Assembly: GCF_014773245.1 (NCBI RefSeq)
Contig: NZ_JACWMX010000004.1
Span: 248,001-312,000 of the forward strand
Origin: Mucilaginibacter glaciei
GTDB taxonomy: Bacteria; Bacteroidota; Bacteroidia; Sphingobacteriales; Sphingobacteriaceae
Direction: 5' to 3'
Length of the DNA: 64,000 nucleotides
Both the position numbers and the translations under genes were made by a program. The stretch's first letter is position 1, and the number at the start of each line of letters is the position of its first letter. Positions 54,239-63,671 of the stretch are shown here, piece by piece. Under the pieces are notes generated by a model, which ran no database searches, was not told where the DNA came from, and saw only the letters and a program-made list of their open reading frames with translations.

Positions 54239-55294
54239 TTAATCCCTGTCGCGGCTTAGTTTAGCAAACACCAACGGGTTTTCATTTAATTCGGCGGTTT
54301 CTTTTCGGTGCCTGATTATATGTATCGCACTGAATAACGCCTCACGGAAAGATACTTCTGAAGCCAGGTTTTTACCAGCGATATCATAGGCGGTACCATG
54401 ATCCGGCGAAGTGCGTACAAAGCTTAACCCGGCGGTGTAATTTACGCCCGACTCAAACGCGATCTGCTTGAACGGGATAAGCCCCTGGTCATGATACATG
54501 GCCAGCACAGCATCAAACTGCATGTAAGTTCCGTTAGCAAAAAAGCCATCGGCAGGGTACGGGCCAAAAGCGAGCACGCCGTTGTTACGGGCCTCTTCAA
54601 TAGCGGGGATAATAACTTCTTTCTCCTCGTTACCAATCAAGCCATTATCACCTGCATGCGGGTTTAGGCCAAGTATAGCGATCTTGGGTTTGCGCACCCA
54701 AAAATCGTCCTGCAGGCTGGCATTCATCAGTTTCAATTTGCTGATGATCTTATCGGTAGTAACACTTTCCGCCACTTTAGCGATAGGGATATGCCCGGTT
54801 ACCACACCAACACGTAAGGTATCGCTCACCAAAAACATTAACGAATCGGGTTTGCTGTCGCGATGTTGCAAATACTCTGTATGGCCGGGAAACGTAAACT
54901 CTTCGCTTTGGATATTATCTTTATTGATAGGGGCCGTTACCAGGCCATCGATAGCGCCGCTTAAAAGATCGTCTGTTGCGCGCTGTAGAGAGATATAAGC
55001 ATATTTGCCGCCTTCAGCAGTTACTTCTCCGGGTTCTATCTTTACATCTTCTTCCCAGCAGTTAATCATATTGGCACGGCGAAACATCGCTTCACCAGGA
55101 TGGTTGATTACATTAAAATTAAGCTCCGCTACCTCGGTAGACCGGCGATGAAAAGACGCCACTTTGGTATGCCCGTACACGATAGGGGTACAGTACTCAT
55201 ATATTTTAGCATCGGCCAGGGTTTTGATAATGATCTCTAATCCTATCCCATTAATATCGCCTATACTGATTCCTATTTTAGGTTTATCGCTCAT
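54239..55294 (-). CDS. pdxA: 4-hydroxythreonine-4-phosphate dehydrogenase
   Basis: A 351-aa enzyme of the DXP-dependent vitamin B6 pathway. KIGISIGDINGIGLEIIIKT starts it, the substrate-binding FPGHTEYLQ and metal-ligand DAVLAMYHDQGLIPFK follow, and RTSPDHGTAYDIAG ends the motif set. It is divergent from rsmA, unlike in E. coli, where pdxA and rsmA lie in one operon; the neighbour link is kept here. Confidence 0.97.
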   Translation of the reverse strand: MSDKPKIGISIGDINGIGLEIIIKTLADAKIYEYCTPIVYGHTKVASFHRRSTEVAELNFNVINHPGEAMFRRANMINCWEEDVKIEPGEVTAEGGKYAYISLQRATDDLLSGAIDGLVTAPINKDNIQSEEFTFPGHTEYLQHRDSKPDSLMFLVSDTLRVGVVTGHIPIAKVAESVTTDKIISKLKLMNASLQDDFWVRKPKIAILGLNPHAGDNGLIGNEEKEVIIPAIEEARNNGVLAFGPYPADGFFANGTYMQFDAVLAMYHDQGLIPFKQIAFESGVNYTAGLSFVRTSPDHGTAYDIAGKNLASEVSFREALFSAIHIIRHRKETAELNENPLVFAKLSRDRD

Positions 55295-55456
55295 AATTCT
55301 AAGGTTTTGCCGATGATATTTTATTCACCGATCTTGTAATCACTTTGTGCTACAGGCTTTTACGCTATAGCTTAAGGTACAAATAAAAAGATTTTCAGTT
55401 TATCATTCCTGATTAAAGCACAAATATGCCTTAATTTGCTTAAATAAAAATGGATA

Positions 55457-56236
55457 ATGACATTAGTAAGGGCAAAAAAGCATTTGGGTCAGCATTTTCT
55501 TACTGATAAAAACATCGCATCGAAAATTGTTGACAGCCTGCGGCCCGATGGCAAATACAAGCAAGTGCTGGAAGTAGGCCCCGGTATGGGCATTTTATCC
55601 GATTTTCTCCTACAAAAAACGGATTATGAAACTTTTTTGATTGATATCGATACCGAATCAACTATTTTTCTGAAAAAAAAGTACCCGGCATTGGGCAACC
55701 GCCTCCTGAACGCCGATTTTTTAGAGTTGGACTTTAAAGCTACTTTTGGCGAAAGCCTTGCAGTTATCGGTAATTTCCCGTACAACATCTCATCCCAGAT
55801 CCTTTTTAAGATTTTAGATAACCGCCATCAGGTGCCCGAGGTAGTAGGGATGTTTCAAAAAGAAGTTGCCGAGCGCTGCGCCTCAAAACCGGGTAGCAAA
55901 GAATACGGCATCCTGAGCGTGTTTTTACAAGCTTACTATAAAGTAGAATACCTTTTCACGGTAAAGGCCGGCGTATTTAACCCGCCGCCAAAAGTACTAT
56001 CGGCAGTTATCCGTTTAACGCGAAATGAGAATCAGGAATTGGGTTGCGACGAGAAACTGTTTTGGCAGGTTGTTAAAGCAGGTTTTAACCAACGCCGTAA
56101 AACTTTGCGGAACGCGCTTTCATCCCTGATCAACAAAGAAAAGATGGTTGACGATAAAACCCTCGACTTGCGCGCCGAGCGACTGAGCGTGGCAGATTTT
56201 GTGAAACTAACAAATGATATAACGGCTAACCGTTAA
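55457..56236 (+). CDS. rsmA: 16S rRNA dimethyladenosine methyltransferase
   Basis: A 259-aa KsgA/RsmA enzyme. RAKKHLGQHFLTDKNIASKI starts it, the SAM motif is LEVGPGMGILSDFLL, the catalytic NFPY loop is GNFPYNISSQI, and FNPPPKVLSAVIRL follows. It dimethylates two adjacent adenines near the end of 16S rRNA. The stop overlaps the tail of the convergent COQ4-like gene by 4 bp. Confidence 0.97.
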   Translation: MTLVRAKKHLGQHFLTDKNIASKIVDSLRPDGKYKQVLEVGPGMGILSDFLLQKTDYETFLIDIDTESTIFLKKKYPALGNRLLNADFLELDFKATFGESLAVIGNFPYNISSQILFKILDNRHQVPEVVGMFQKEVAERCASKPGSKEYGILSVFLQAYYKVEYLFTVKAGVFNPPPKVLSAVIRLTRNENQELGCDEKLFWQVVKAGFNQRRKTLRNALSSLINKEKMVDDKTLDLRAERLSVADFVKLTNDITANR

Positions 56237-56823
56237 ATGATAGCCTTAGGTTTTACAAGTTTGTTTTTAATGGCTTCTGCGGTTAACAGCATTTTTCCCG
56301 CAACAAGCATCCCTATGTGTATCACCATGGAGGCGGCTACATAACCTGTAAATTCCAATTGCCTTAACCATTTGTAGCGCACTTTTGGCCGTATCTTCAA
56401 ATGATTTAATTTAACATCCGCAAGGTTTAGTTTATCAATATCTTCTTCAAGCATACCGTCGCTCATATAATACAAATTCTTGCTCCGGCATCCTCTATAA
56501 AAGGCTGCTATTACTTTTTTGGGGCTGAGTATAAAGCCGGTTGATAATGCAAAAAGATTCATCACGGAAATTAGCGGTTTGCGGCAACTACGCGAACCTA
56601 ACTCCCATCCACTTATTTCACTCTCACCTATCCTGTCAATACCATAGCCCGACATGATGTGGTGCATGTCATGAAACTTCAGATACTTTTTACGGGCATT
56701 GATATTAGGTACTGGTGCTAAAATACAACCGATGTAAACCCGCACGCAATGCGATTCAAAATCGTCTGTAAGATTTAGGCTGTTGAATTTATAAAATCCT
56801 ATTAAAGCTTCTTTAACCGTCAT
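56233..56823 (-). CDS. COQ4-like protein with HDxxH-x11-E motif
   Basis: A 196-aa protein. Residues 51-67 match the COQ4 zinc signature: HDMHH, eleven residues, then E67, with HHIMSGYGIDRIGE resembling COQ4. Two later hydrophobic segments (about 86-98 and 158-178) suggest membrane association. In eukaryotes and some proteobacteria COQ4 acts in ubiquinone synthesis. Bacteroidota normally make menaquinone, so a different lipid or quinone substrate is likely. The gene is convergent with rsmA and follows an EcsC-like fragment. Confidence 0.6.
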   Translation of the reverse strand: MTVKEALIGFYKFNSLNLTDDFESHCVRVYIGCILAPVPNINARKKYLKFHDMHHIMSGYGIDRIGESEISGWELGSRSCRKPLISVMNLFALSTGFILSPKKVIAAFYRGCRSKNLYYMSDGMLEEDIDKLNLADVKLNHLKIRPKVRYKWLRQLEFTGYVAASMVIHIGMLVAGKMLLTAEAIKNKLVKPKAII

Positions 56824-56867
56824 TCAGGGTAAAGTAGCATAACCGCACCAATTTTACAAATGAATTT

Positions 56868-57233
56868 TTAATCGATAGGAATCACGGTGGGGTTAGGATA
56901 TAAATCCTTTACCTTTTCGGCCATACGTTTTACAAACATGTAATTTGCTGTGCCGCCAATTACGGCGCCAACTACCGGTACCAGCCGCTCGGCAGTACGC
57001 ACACCAAATGCAAGCAGTAACTTTTCCGCAATACCTTCCATCATGGTTTTGCTCATGGCTACGCCAGCCTCCACTTTAAATGAAGTAGCTACCAAGCCCA
57101 TAAAATCATCAAAGCCAATTTTATAGGTTCCCTTGCTATAATACATAATAGCCATGGTTACCCTGAATTGTTGACTTATCAGGTTCTCAAGCAGTCGCTC
57201 GGGTCCATCCGAGTAACGACTATTTGGCGGCAT
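56868..57233 (-). CDS. Short EcsC-like protein, possibly truncated
   Basis: A 121-aa protein. The hydrophobic ERLVPVVGAVIGGTANYMFV near the C terminus matches the end of EcsC-family proteins. EcsC is usually about 230 aa, so this is roughly its C-terminal half. Upstream the frame is open for about 26 more codons without an ATG and without EcsC sequence. It may be a remnant or a genuine short form. Function is unknown. Confidence 0.45.
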   Translation of the reverse strand: MPPNSRYSDGPERLLENLISQQFRVTMAIMYYSKGTYKIGFDDFMGLVATSFKVEAGVAMSKTMMEGIAEKLLLAFGVRTAERLVPVVGAVIGGTANYMFVKRMAEKVKDLYPNPTVIPID

Positions 57234-57349
57234 CTTGCCGCCGGCCGGAGACCTTATAATAATAGTCACACGGTAACTGCAAACTACAACGATACTGACA
57301 AGAACTTGTCAGTATTTGCTACACCACAATTTTGCATACCGCTGATAAT

Positions 57350-57396
57350 GAGGTGTTCATGTTTGTTCACGATGTTCACGTGCGTGAACGTGAACA
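57350..57396. repeat. Intergenic TTCACG-word inverted repeat
   Basis: GTTCATGTTTGTTCACG and ATGTTCACGTGCG are followed by the inverted GTGAACGTGAAC. It lies next to the terminator of the TIM-barrel gene. Confidence 0.5.
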
Positions 57397-57400
57397 AAAA

Positions 57401-57426
57401 AGCCGCGCATTTTGCAATGCGCGGCT
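57401..57426 (-). terminator. Terminator of the Tat-signal TIM-barrel gene
   Basis: A perfect 10-bp stem AGCCGCGCAT / ATGCGCGGCT with loop TTTGCA is followed on the minus strand by TTTTTT. It lies 22 nt past the gene's stop. Confidence 0.85.
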
Positions 57427-57447
57427 CCAATATTATTGCGTTATAAA

Positions 57448-58323
57448 TTATACCAGGTTCTTTTTAATGTAACCGTAGCTTTTGGTGATGCTATCGAACG
57501 GATCGCCAGGGCAAATATCTTGTTCGTTAAAAAAGTATTGTAAACCGGCAGTACCAGCATGTTTAAAAATATCCTTAAACGGGATAACACCATTACCAAC
57601 TTCGGTAAACATTTGTTTAGGTGTGCTATCCATATCCTTTACGTGCCAAAGCGGGAAACGGTTAGGGTAACGGTTAAACAAGGCAATAGGGTCTTGCTTG
57701 GCGCGGTACATCCAGTAAATATCCATTTCCATTTTTACCAGTTTAGGATCGGTAAAGTTTAGCAATGCCTCGTATGGCAGTTTGCCGTCTTCTTTTATAA
57801 ATTCAAAATCGTGGTTATGGTAGCAAAGCTGGATGCCGGCCTTTTTACAGATCTCGCCCGCTTTGTTTAATTTATCGGCAGTTTGTTTGTAATGGGTTAA
57901 AGTACCGCGCTCGCTGTCTAACAGGTAAGCACATACCATGTACTTGATACCAACGGCAGCTGCATCGTCAACGGCCTTTTGCCATTCGTTGCTGATAGTA
58001 CCCTTTGCAGTGGCCATACCTTCGCCCAGCATATAATGGCCGCTTGGGTTGATCAGTCCGTTATCCTTTAAAACCTTTGCATACTCGGCAGGCTCCATAC
58101 CGTAAAACTTCTGGGTTCCGGTGTAGGTAGCATTTTCAACTGAGTTAAAGCCTACCTGGGCCACTTTTGCAAGTGTACCTGAGGGATCTTTAGCCATAGC
58201 ATCGCGCACGGTGTATAACTGCAAGCCCACATACTTTTTGTTGCGTGCAAACAAATTGGGGGCTACCAGCAACCCTGCAGATAGCATGGAGGTGGTTTTC
58301 AGGAACGAACGTCTGGTTGTCAT
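57448..58323 (-). CDS. Tat-exported sugar-phosphate isomerase/epimerase-like protein
   Basis: A 291-aa TIM-barrel protein of the AP-endonuclease-2 / xylose-isomerase-like group. The N terminus TRRSFLKTTSMLSAGLLV is a twin-arginine signal with cleavage near residue 26. Later GLQLYTVRDAM, LCYHNHDFEF and LWHVKDMD are family motifs including metal ligands. Members isomerise or oxidise sugars in the periplasm in Bacteroidota. The single tatC gene of the window supports Tat export. The substrate is unknown. Confidence 0.88.
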   Translation of the reverse strand: MTTRRSFLKTTSMLSAGLLVAPNLFARNKKYVGLQLYTVRDAMAKDPSGTLAKVAQVGFNSVENATYTGTQKFYGMEPAEYAKVLKDNGLINPSGHYMLGEGMATAKGTISNEWQKAVDDAAAVGIKYMVCAYLLDSERGTLTHYKQTADKLNKAGEICKKAGIQLCYHNHDFEFIKEDGKLPYEALLNFTDPKLVKMEMDIYWMYRAKQDPIALFNRYPNRFPLWHVKDMDSTPKQMFTEVGNGVIPFKDIFKHAGTAGLQYFFNEQDICPGDPFDSITKSYGYIKKNLV

Positions 58324-58405
58324 TATTGGGTTTATTTAATTTGGTTTGTGTAAAAGTAACGCATTGACTTATACAATCAAATAGACCACAACTATTTTAC
58401 AAGGT

Positions 58406-59638
58406 TTAATTTGCTGCCGGACGCGGTTTGTTGCCTTTGTAGCGGTTAGGCCTGCGTTTGCTGTCATGCCGCGGGCCGCCGTGCGGGCGCTCTTCCCTTA
58501 CCTGCTCAATACCCTTCAATTCTTCAGGCAAATCTTTCTCATTAATAGGTTTATCTATCAACTGCTCGATGCTCTTTAATTTCTTCAGGTCGCGGTCATT
58601 CACAAAAGTAATGGCTGTACCGGTTGTAGCAGCACGTGCGGTACGGCCTATGCGGTGTACATAATCTTCAGGGTCTCCGGGTACGTCATAGTTCACCACC
58701 AGGTCAATACCTTCAACATCAATACCGCGCGACAAAGCATCGGTACCTATTATAACAGGCAGTTTTTTGTTCTTGAAACGAAGCAAGATCTCTTCGCGTT
58801 CGCCCTGTTGCAAGTCGGAGTGGAAGGCTGCAGCATCGATATGCGCATGTTTTAATTCTTTATACAAAGATTTTACGATCTCCTTACGGGATGCAAAGAT
58901 GATGGAACTGGCATAATTAGCGTCCTTTAAAAGCATCCGCAGCAAAGGTGTTTTCTGCTGATCGTGCACGCGGTAAATCTGCTGGTCTATCCCGGCGGCA
59001 GGTTGCGATATAGCAATGTTGATCTGTTTAGGATCGTTCAATATGTTTTTAGCCAGCGTGCGGATCCTGCCCGGCATGGTAGCCGAGAAAAGCAGCGTCT
59101 GGCGTTTTTTTGGCAGGTAACCTACAATACGCATAATATCGTCATAGAAACCCATATCCAGCATTCGGTCGGCTTCATCCAACACCAAATGGGTAACGTC
59201 ATTGAACTTTAACACCCCCGATGTTAAGTGTGCAATGAGCCTGCCGGGTGTGGCAATAATGATGTTTACATTGTTTTGAATGCCTCGGCGCTGCTGCTCA
59301 TAAGCCATGCCATCGCCGCCGCCAAAAACAGCCTGCGAACTGATGCCGGTAAAATAGGCCAGGCCTTCTACCTGCTGGTCTATCTGCTGGGCCAGTTCAC
59401 GGGTTGGGGCAAGCACCAAGGCGGTTGTCTGGTGTTTATGCGTGTTACAAATGAAGTTTAAAACCGGTAACAGGTATGAGGCTGTTTTGCCGGTGCCTGT
59501 TTGCGCGCAGGCTATAAGATCATCGCCGTTTAAGATAACCGGGATGGCCATTTCTTGTATAGGGGTTGCATTGGTATAACCCATGCTTAACACGCCTTCA
59601 AGTAATTGTTCGTTAAAATTGAATTCCTGAAAAGTCAC
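58406..59638 (-). CDS. rhlE: DEAD-box ATP-dependent RNA helicase
   Basis: A 410-aa helicase. The Q motif, Walker A (AQTGTGKTASY), PTRELAQQ, DEAD box (LVLDEADRMLDMGF), SAT (LLFSATMPG) and HRIGRTAR are all present. The C-terminal tail (GPRHDSKRRPNRYKGNKPRP) is basic and RNA-binding. It is closest to RhlE-like proteins; the exact subfamily is inferred. It unwinds RNA structures in ribosome assembly or decay. Confidence 0.92.
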   Translation of the reverse strand: MTFQEFNFNEQLLEGVLSMGYTNATPIQEMAIPVILNGDDLIACAQTGTGKTASYLLPVLNFICNTHKHQTTALVLAPTRELAQQIDQQVEGLAYFTGISSQAVFGGGDGMAYEQQRRGIQNNVNIIIATPGRLIAHLTSGVLKFNDVTHLVLDEADRMLDMGFYDDIMRIVGYLPKKRQTLLFSATMPGRIRTLAKNILNDPKQINIAISQPAAGIDQQIYRVHDQQKTPLLRMLLKDANYASSIIFASRKEIVKSLYKELKHAHIDAAAFHSDLQQGEREEILLRFKNKKLPVIIGTDALSRGIDVEGIDLVVNYDVPGDPEDYVHRIGRTARAATTGTAITFVNDRDLKKLKSIEQLIDKPINEKDLPEELKGIEQVREERPHGGPRHDSKRRPNRYKGNKPRPAAN

Positions 59639-59815
59639 AATATTGTTAAAAATATGATCGGCAAGATAGGCATTTAGTTAGGTAAAACGATGGTTTACGT
59701 GTAATGACAAGGTAAACTATGCTTTTGGAATAGGATTTTGCCTAATTAAGCAAAAACAATACGGTATTAACACTGTACTAATACCAAATTTACACAAACG
59801 TGTATTGCAACGCAT

Positions 59816-60814
59816 ATGGCAAAACGCTTACTTCTGTCCCCACAATATATAATAGTATTTATTTTAAGTCTTAACGTCGGCAGGAGCTTTGGCGCAGCTG
59901 CTGATTCATCCCTTTACCTACGCGATACTATCGACAAAGTAACGATGGCCAAGAGGATCCTTAACCGCGACTTTAACAGCATCTATCAGCAAAATTTAAA
60001 AAGTTCGTTCTTTGGTCAGGAATTTTTTCAGCCGGAAAAAACTCAATTGGTAGCCGATGTGGTGGCTAACTTTGTAGTTTTCAACACCCCGAAATCAAGG
60101 TTTTTTTTCAACGCCTTTACGCGCATTAAGATCAGGCTGCTGGCTACGCCGGGCGCACCGGTAAAATCGCCAAGTTATATGCCGGGCGGTATTTTGTACA
60201 CCAGGGTAAATGACGACCCCTTCAATCCAAAGTTCTTATCGCTGGGTTACACCCACCATTCTAACGGCGTGCGCGGCCCCACCCTAAAGCCGGACGGCAG
60301 CTTTAATGCCGATAGCGGCAAATTCTCCACTAACTTTTATTCGTTTAACTATACCACCGGTCATCGTACCGATAAGCCCGACCGTATTATTAACCGTTAT
60401 GCTACCATCGGTGTGGAACTGCACTCTGGTTTGTTTGGCACCGGCGCTGCCGAAGGTTTGGCCGGCCATTATGGATTTGTGCGCGTTAATGGAACGTTTT
60501 TATACAACCTGGCCAAGCGCGATGCCGACCCTATTAAGTCTGACAGTTACCTGTTCAACAACTGGCAGCGCATCCAGTTCGATTTTACCTATATAGCCGA
60601 CAAATACAACGATTACAATGCCACTAACCTCAAGAAAAGGCTTAATGTAAGTTTGAAATATTATTATCACTTACCTTTTCTTAAAGATGTATCTATTATG
60701 GCTGGCGGTGGTTACCGCGGGCAGGACGATTATAATTTCTCGTTTCAGCAAAGCTACGGGTATGCCACACTGGGCGTTTCATCAGGACTGTCGTTCCTCA
60801 TCAACAGGAATTAG
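59816..60814 (+). CDS. OMPLA-like outer-membrane protein
   Basis: A 332-aa exported beta-barrel candidate with signal peptide (residues about 10-27). The sequence GYTHHSNGVRG (H147, S149, N150, G151) matches the HxSNG catalytic motif of outer-membrane phospholipase A, and an Asn (N173) follows after an insertion. Many aromatic alternating strands (FYSFNYT, YATIGVELHSG) fit a barrel. OMPLA hydrolyses phospholipids in the outer membrane. In E. coli the Ser-to-Asn spacing is 12 residues, here 24, so the assignment is tentative. Confidence 0.55.
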   Translation: MAKRLLLSPQYIIVFILSLNVGRSFGAAADSSLYLRDTIDKVTMAKRILNRDFNSIYQQNLKSSFFGQEFFQPEKTQLVADVVANFVVFNTPKSRFFFNAFTRIKIRLLATPGAPVKSPSYMPGGILYTRVNDDPFNPKFLSLGYTHHSNGVRGPTLKPDGSFNADSGKFSTNFYSFNYTTGHRTDKPDRIINRYATIGVELHSGLFGTGAAEGLAGHYGFVRVNGTFLYNLAKRDADPIKSDSYLFNNWQRIQFDFTYIADKYNDYNATNLKKRLNVSLKYYYHLPFLKDVSIMAGGGYRGQDDYNFSFQQSYGYATLGVSSGLSFLINRN

Positions 60815-60884
60815 GGATATTGCAGATTACTCACCTTGCGGCATTTCGTACACGACCCTTTCTTCACCTGCGGCGAAAAAAGGT

Positions 60885-61070
60885 TTAGCTTCTTTCTTTT
60901 TATCTGCTTATTTCTTTACCCTCTTTTCGCTTTAGCGAAGAGAGGGTCGGTCAGCGTAGCGAATCCGGGGTGAGTTAAACTACTCACAATTCACCCACAC
61001 GCAATCCTCTTCGCCTGCGATAGAAAAGAGGGTGTCATTTGCATAGCGAATTCGGGCGGAGTTGAAATTG
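60885..61070. repeat. Intergenic repeat block, GAAGAGAGGGTCGG word family
   Basis: A hairpin ACCCTCTTTTCGCT / AGCGAAGAGAGGGT (60918-60947) is followed by the direct repeat of AGAGGGT...TAGCGAATCCGGGG at 60941-60970 and GAGGGTGTC...TAGCGAATTCGGGC at about 61027-61057. The hairpin may also act as a terminator for the upstream gene. The 266-bp gap has no ORF. Confidence 0.55.
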
Positions 61071-61080
61071 TTTAAAACGA

Positions 61081-63443
61081 TCATTCTGTTTTCAAACTTT
61101 TTATTGGGTTTACAATTGCCGCCTTTATAGATTCATAACTTACCGTAATCCATGCGATGCCCAAAGCTGCCAGGGAAGCCGTCAAAAATAAAAACCAGCT
61201 TACATGAATATGATAGGCAAAACCTGCGAGCCAGCTATTTACCGCAAACCAGGAAACGGGTATGGCTATAACAATGGCGATCAGAATTAATCTGGTAATA
61301 CCAGAAGAAAGTAAATAGACAAGGTTTAAAACAGAGGCCCCCAATACTTTACGTACACCAATCTCTTTGGTACGCTGCTCGGCCATAAAGGCAGATAGGC
61401 CATACAAACCCAGGCAGGATATAAAAATGCCCAGAATGGCAAACAGGTTAAAAATGTTGCCCATTTGTTGCTCTCTTTATAAAGGTTTGCCATATCCTGG
61501 TCAAGGAAATCAAATTTAAAAGGGTATGCGGGATTTAGGTTCTGGCTTATGTTTTTTAAAGCCTGTATAGTCGCTGTGGTTTTACCGGGCAGTGTGCGTA
61601 TTATTACATAACCGCCTATCTTATTAAAAGGCATCACCAATGGCTCGATAGCCTGCTGTATAGGTTTAAAATTAAAATCTTTTACAACACCGATAATAGT
61701 ACCCTTAACGCCTTGTACGGTTAAAGATTTACCTATTGCCGTAGCCGCATTTAAACCCATCACGCTCAGCATTTTTTCATTAACCATATAGTTAGCAGAA
61801 TCAGCGATAGCAGTTCCAGAAAAACTTCTGCCCGCCAAAAGCTTCATTTTAAATACATGAGTAAAATCTTCATTAACAGCCATACACGGTATGGCTATGT
61901 TTAAACGCGGGTCTTTACCTACCCAATCTGCACCGGTAGCGTTGGCAAGATTGGTGGGAAGGTCAGACGTAATTGTAAAATCGCTGGTAAGAACAGTTTG
62001 TTTTAGCCCATCTTTTAAGGATTGCTGTTTACTCCAGGTATCACCTGTTATAGGCATATATAACAAATTCGCTTTTTCGAATCCGGGGTTCCTGTTTTTA
62101 ATAAACTTTAGCTGATTATAAATCACCACCGTGCCAACCAGTAATACAATAGAAACCATAAATTGAACAACGACCAATGTATTGCGAAACAGCAAATTAC
62201 CGCCCATAGATTTTATGTTGCCCTTAAGCACTTTGACCGGGTTAAAGCCTGAAAGGAATAAAGCAGGATAACTACCCGAAATGAGCCCGGTTAGCAGGGC
62301 AATTCCCGAAAGACTTATCCAAAATTTCGCATCCGATAGGTCTATAGCCAGTTTCCTATCGGCCAGCTGGTTAAATACAGGCAGGAATAAAGAGACTATA
62401 GCTAAAGCAAATAGTAAGGATATAAAAGAAATAAACACAGATTCGCTTAAAAACTGAACGATTAGCTGCCCGCGGACAGCGCCTGCCACCTTGCGTAAGC
62501 CGATTTCTTTAGCCCTGCGAGCCGACCGCGCGGTAGCAAGATTCATGAAATTGATGCAGGCAACCACAACTATTAAAATAGCAATTATAAAAAAAATATT
62601 AACGTATTGCGCATTCCCCTGACCTGGAAAATCTCCTAATTTTGAGGGAGCGAGATGAATTTTGGTTAGCGGTTGCAATTCAAATAATGCGCTCATACCG
62701 GGGTTATGTTTATGAAATATCTGATTGATATGTTTCTCTAATCCCAGTAAATTCGCAGCAGAAGGGTTAAAGTCTTTATCTAATTGCAAGAAGCTATAAA
62801 AACTAAAATCATCCCAGGAGTTTTTTTGTAATCCATTATCTGTTCTGGCTAAAGACGCCATCGGCAGGATAAAGTCAAATTGAAGGTTTGAGTTAGCAGG
62901 AATATTTGCAAAAACACCTGTTACTACAATATTATCTTTATTATCCTTCCTTAAAAATCTACCAACGGGATTTTGATCACCAAAATATTTTGAAGCCATC
63001 GCCTGTGTGATTAAAACCCCATCTACATTAGATAAAGCGGTTGCGCGGTCGCCTTGCACAAGAGGGAAAGAAAACACATCCATAAAACTCGGGTCTGCAT
63101 AAAACACTCGCTTCTCTTCAAACTTTTGGCTTCCTTTTTCAAATAGGGTGGTATTGGCCGAGCTTAGGCGGACAATATTTTTCACCGCCGGGATATCCGC
63201 CTTTAATCCAGCTGGCATACCTGATGGGGTAATGGCTGCTTTAAAATCACCAATGCTACTGGTTACCCGATAAATTTGACCGGCATTTGCATGGAACTTA
63301 TCGTAACTTAATTCATTTTGCACCCAGAGTAATATCAGGATACTCGCTGCCAGGCCTATGGCTAAACCCGCTATATTTAGCGCAGCGTAGGCTTTGTCCT
63401 TTAAAATGTTTCTGTAGGCGAGTTTCAAATAAGTTCTTAACAT
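61081..63443 (-). pseudogene. FtsX/MacB-type permease gene broken by a frameshift
   Basis: Two minus-strand frames together encode one 787-aa permease. The N-terminal frame (61467-63443, membrane helix at about 21-40, then a large periplasmic MacB_PCD domain) continues out of frame as unrelated residues to 61326. The C-terminal frame (61081-61464) carries the last FtsX helices with EQRTKEIGVRKVLGASVLNL. A single missing base at the run of A on the minus strand (plus 61464-61466) separates them: adding one restores ESNK followed by MGNIFNLFAILGIF. The ATPase partner gene is not in the window. Whether the break is real, an assembly error or recoding is open. Confidence 0.8.
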
Positions 63444-63671
63444 AATAACGTTGGTTAATGGTACTTACACGTTCAAATACGACGATGTATGCCAACAATG
63501 TTCAATAATAGCACCTTTTTTATAAACATCTAAAAAACAAATACTTACCATATTCTAAAGTCTGATCATGTTCGGTTCTGATACAATACCCGTTCGGTTA
63601 TGGTCATTTTTAAAGGATTATACCAACAGCTGTAGCCTACGCTTTGCGCTGGGCTATCAACTTTAATCCGC

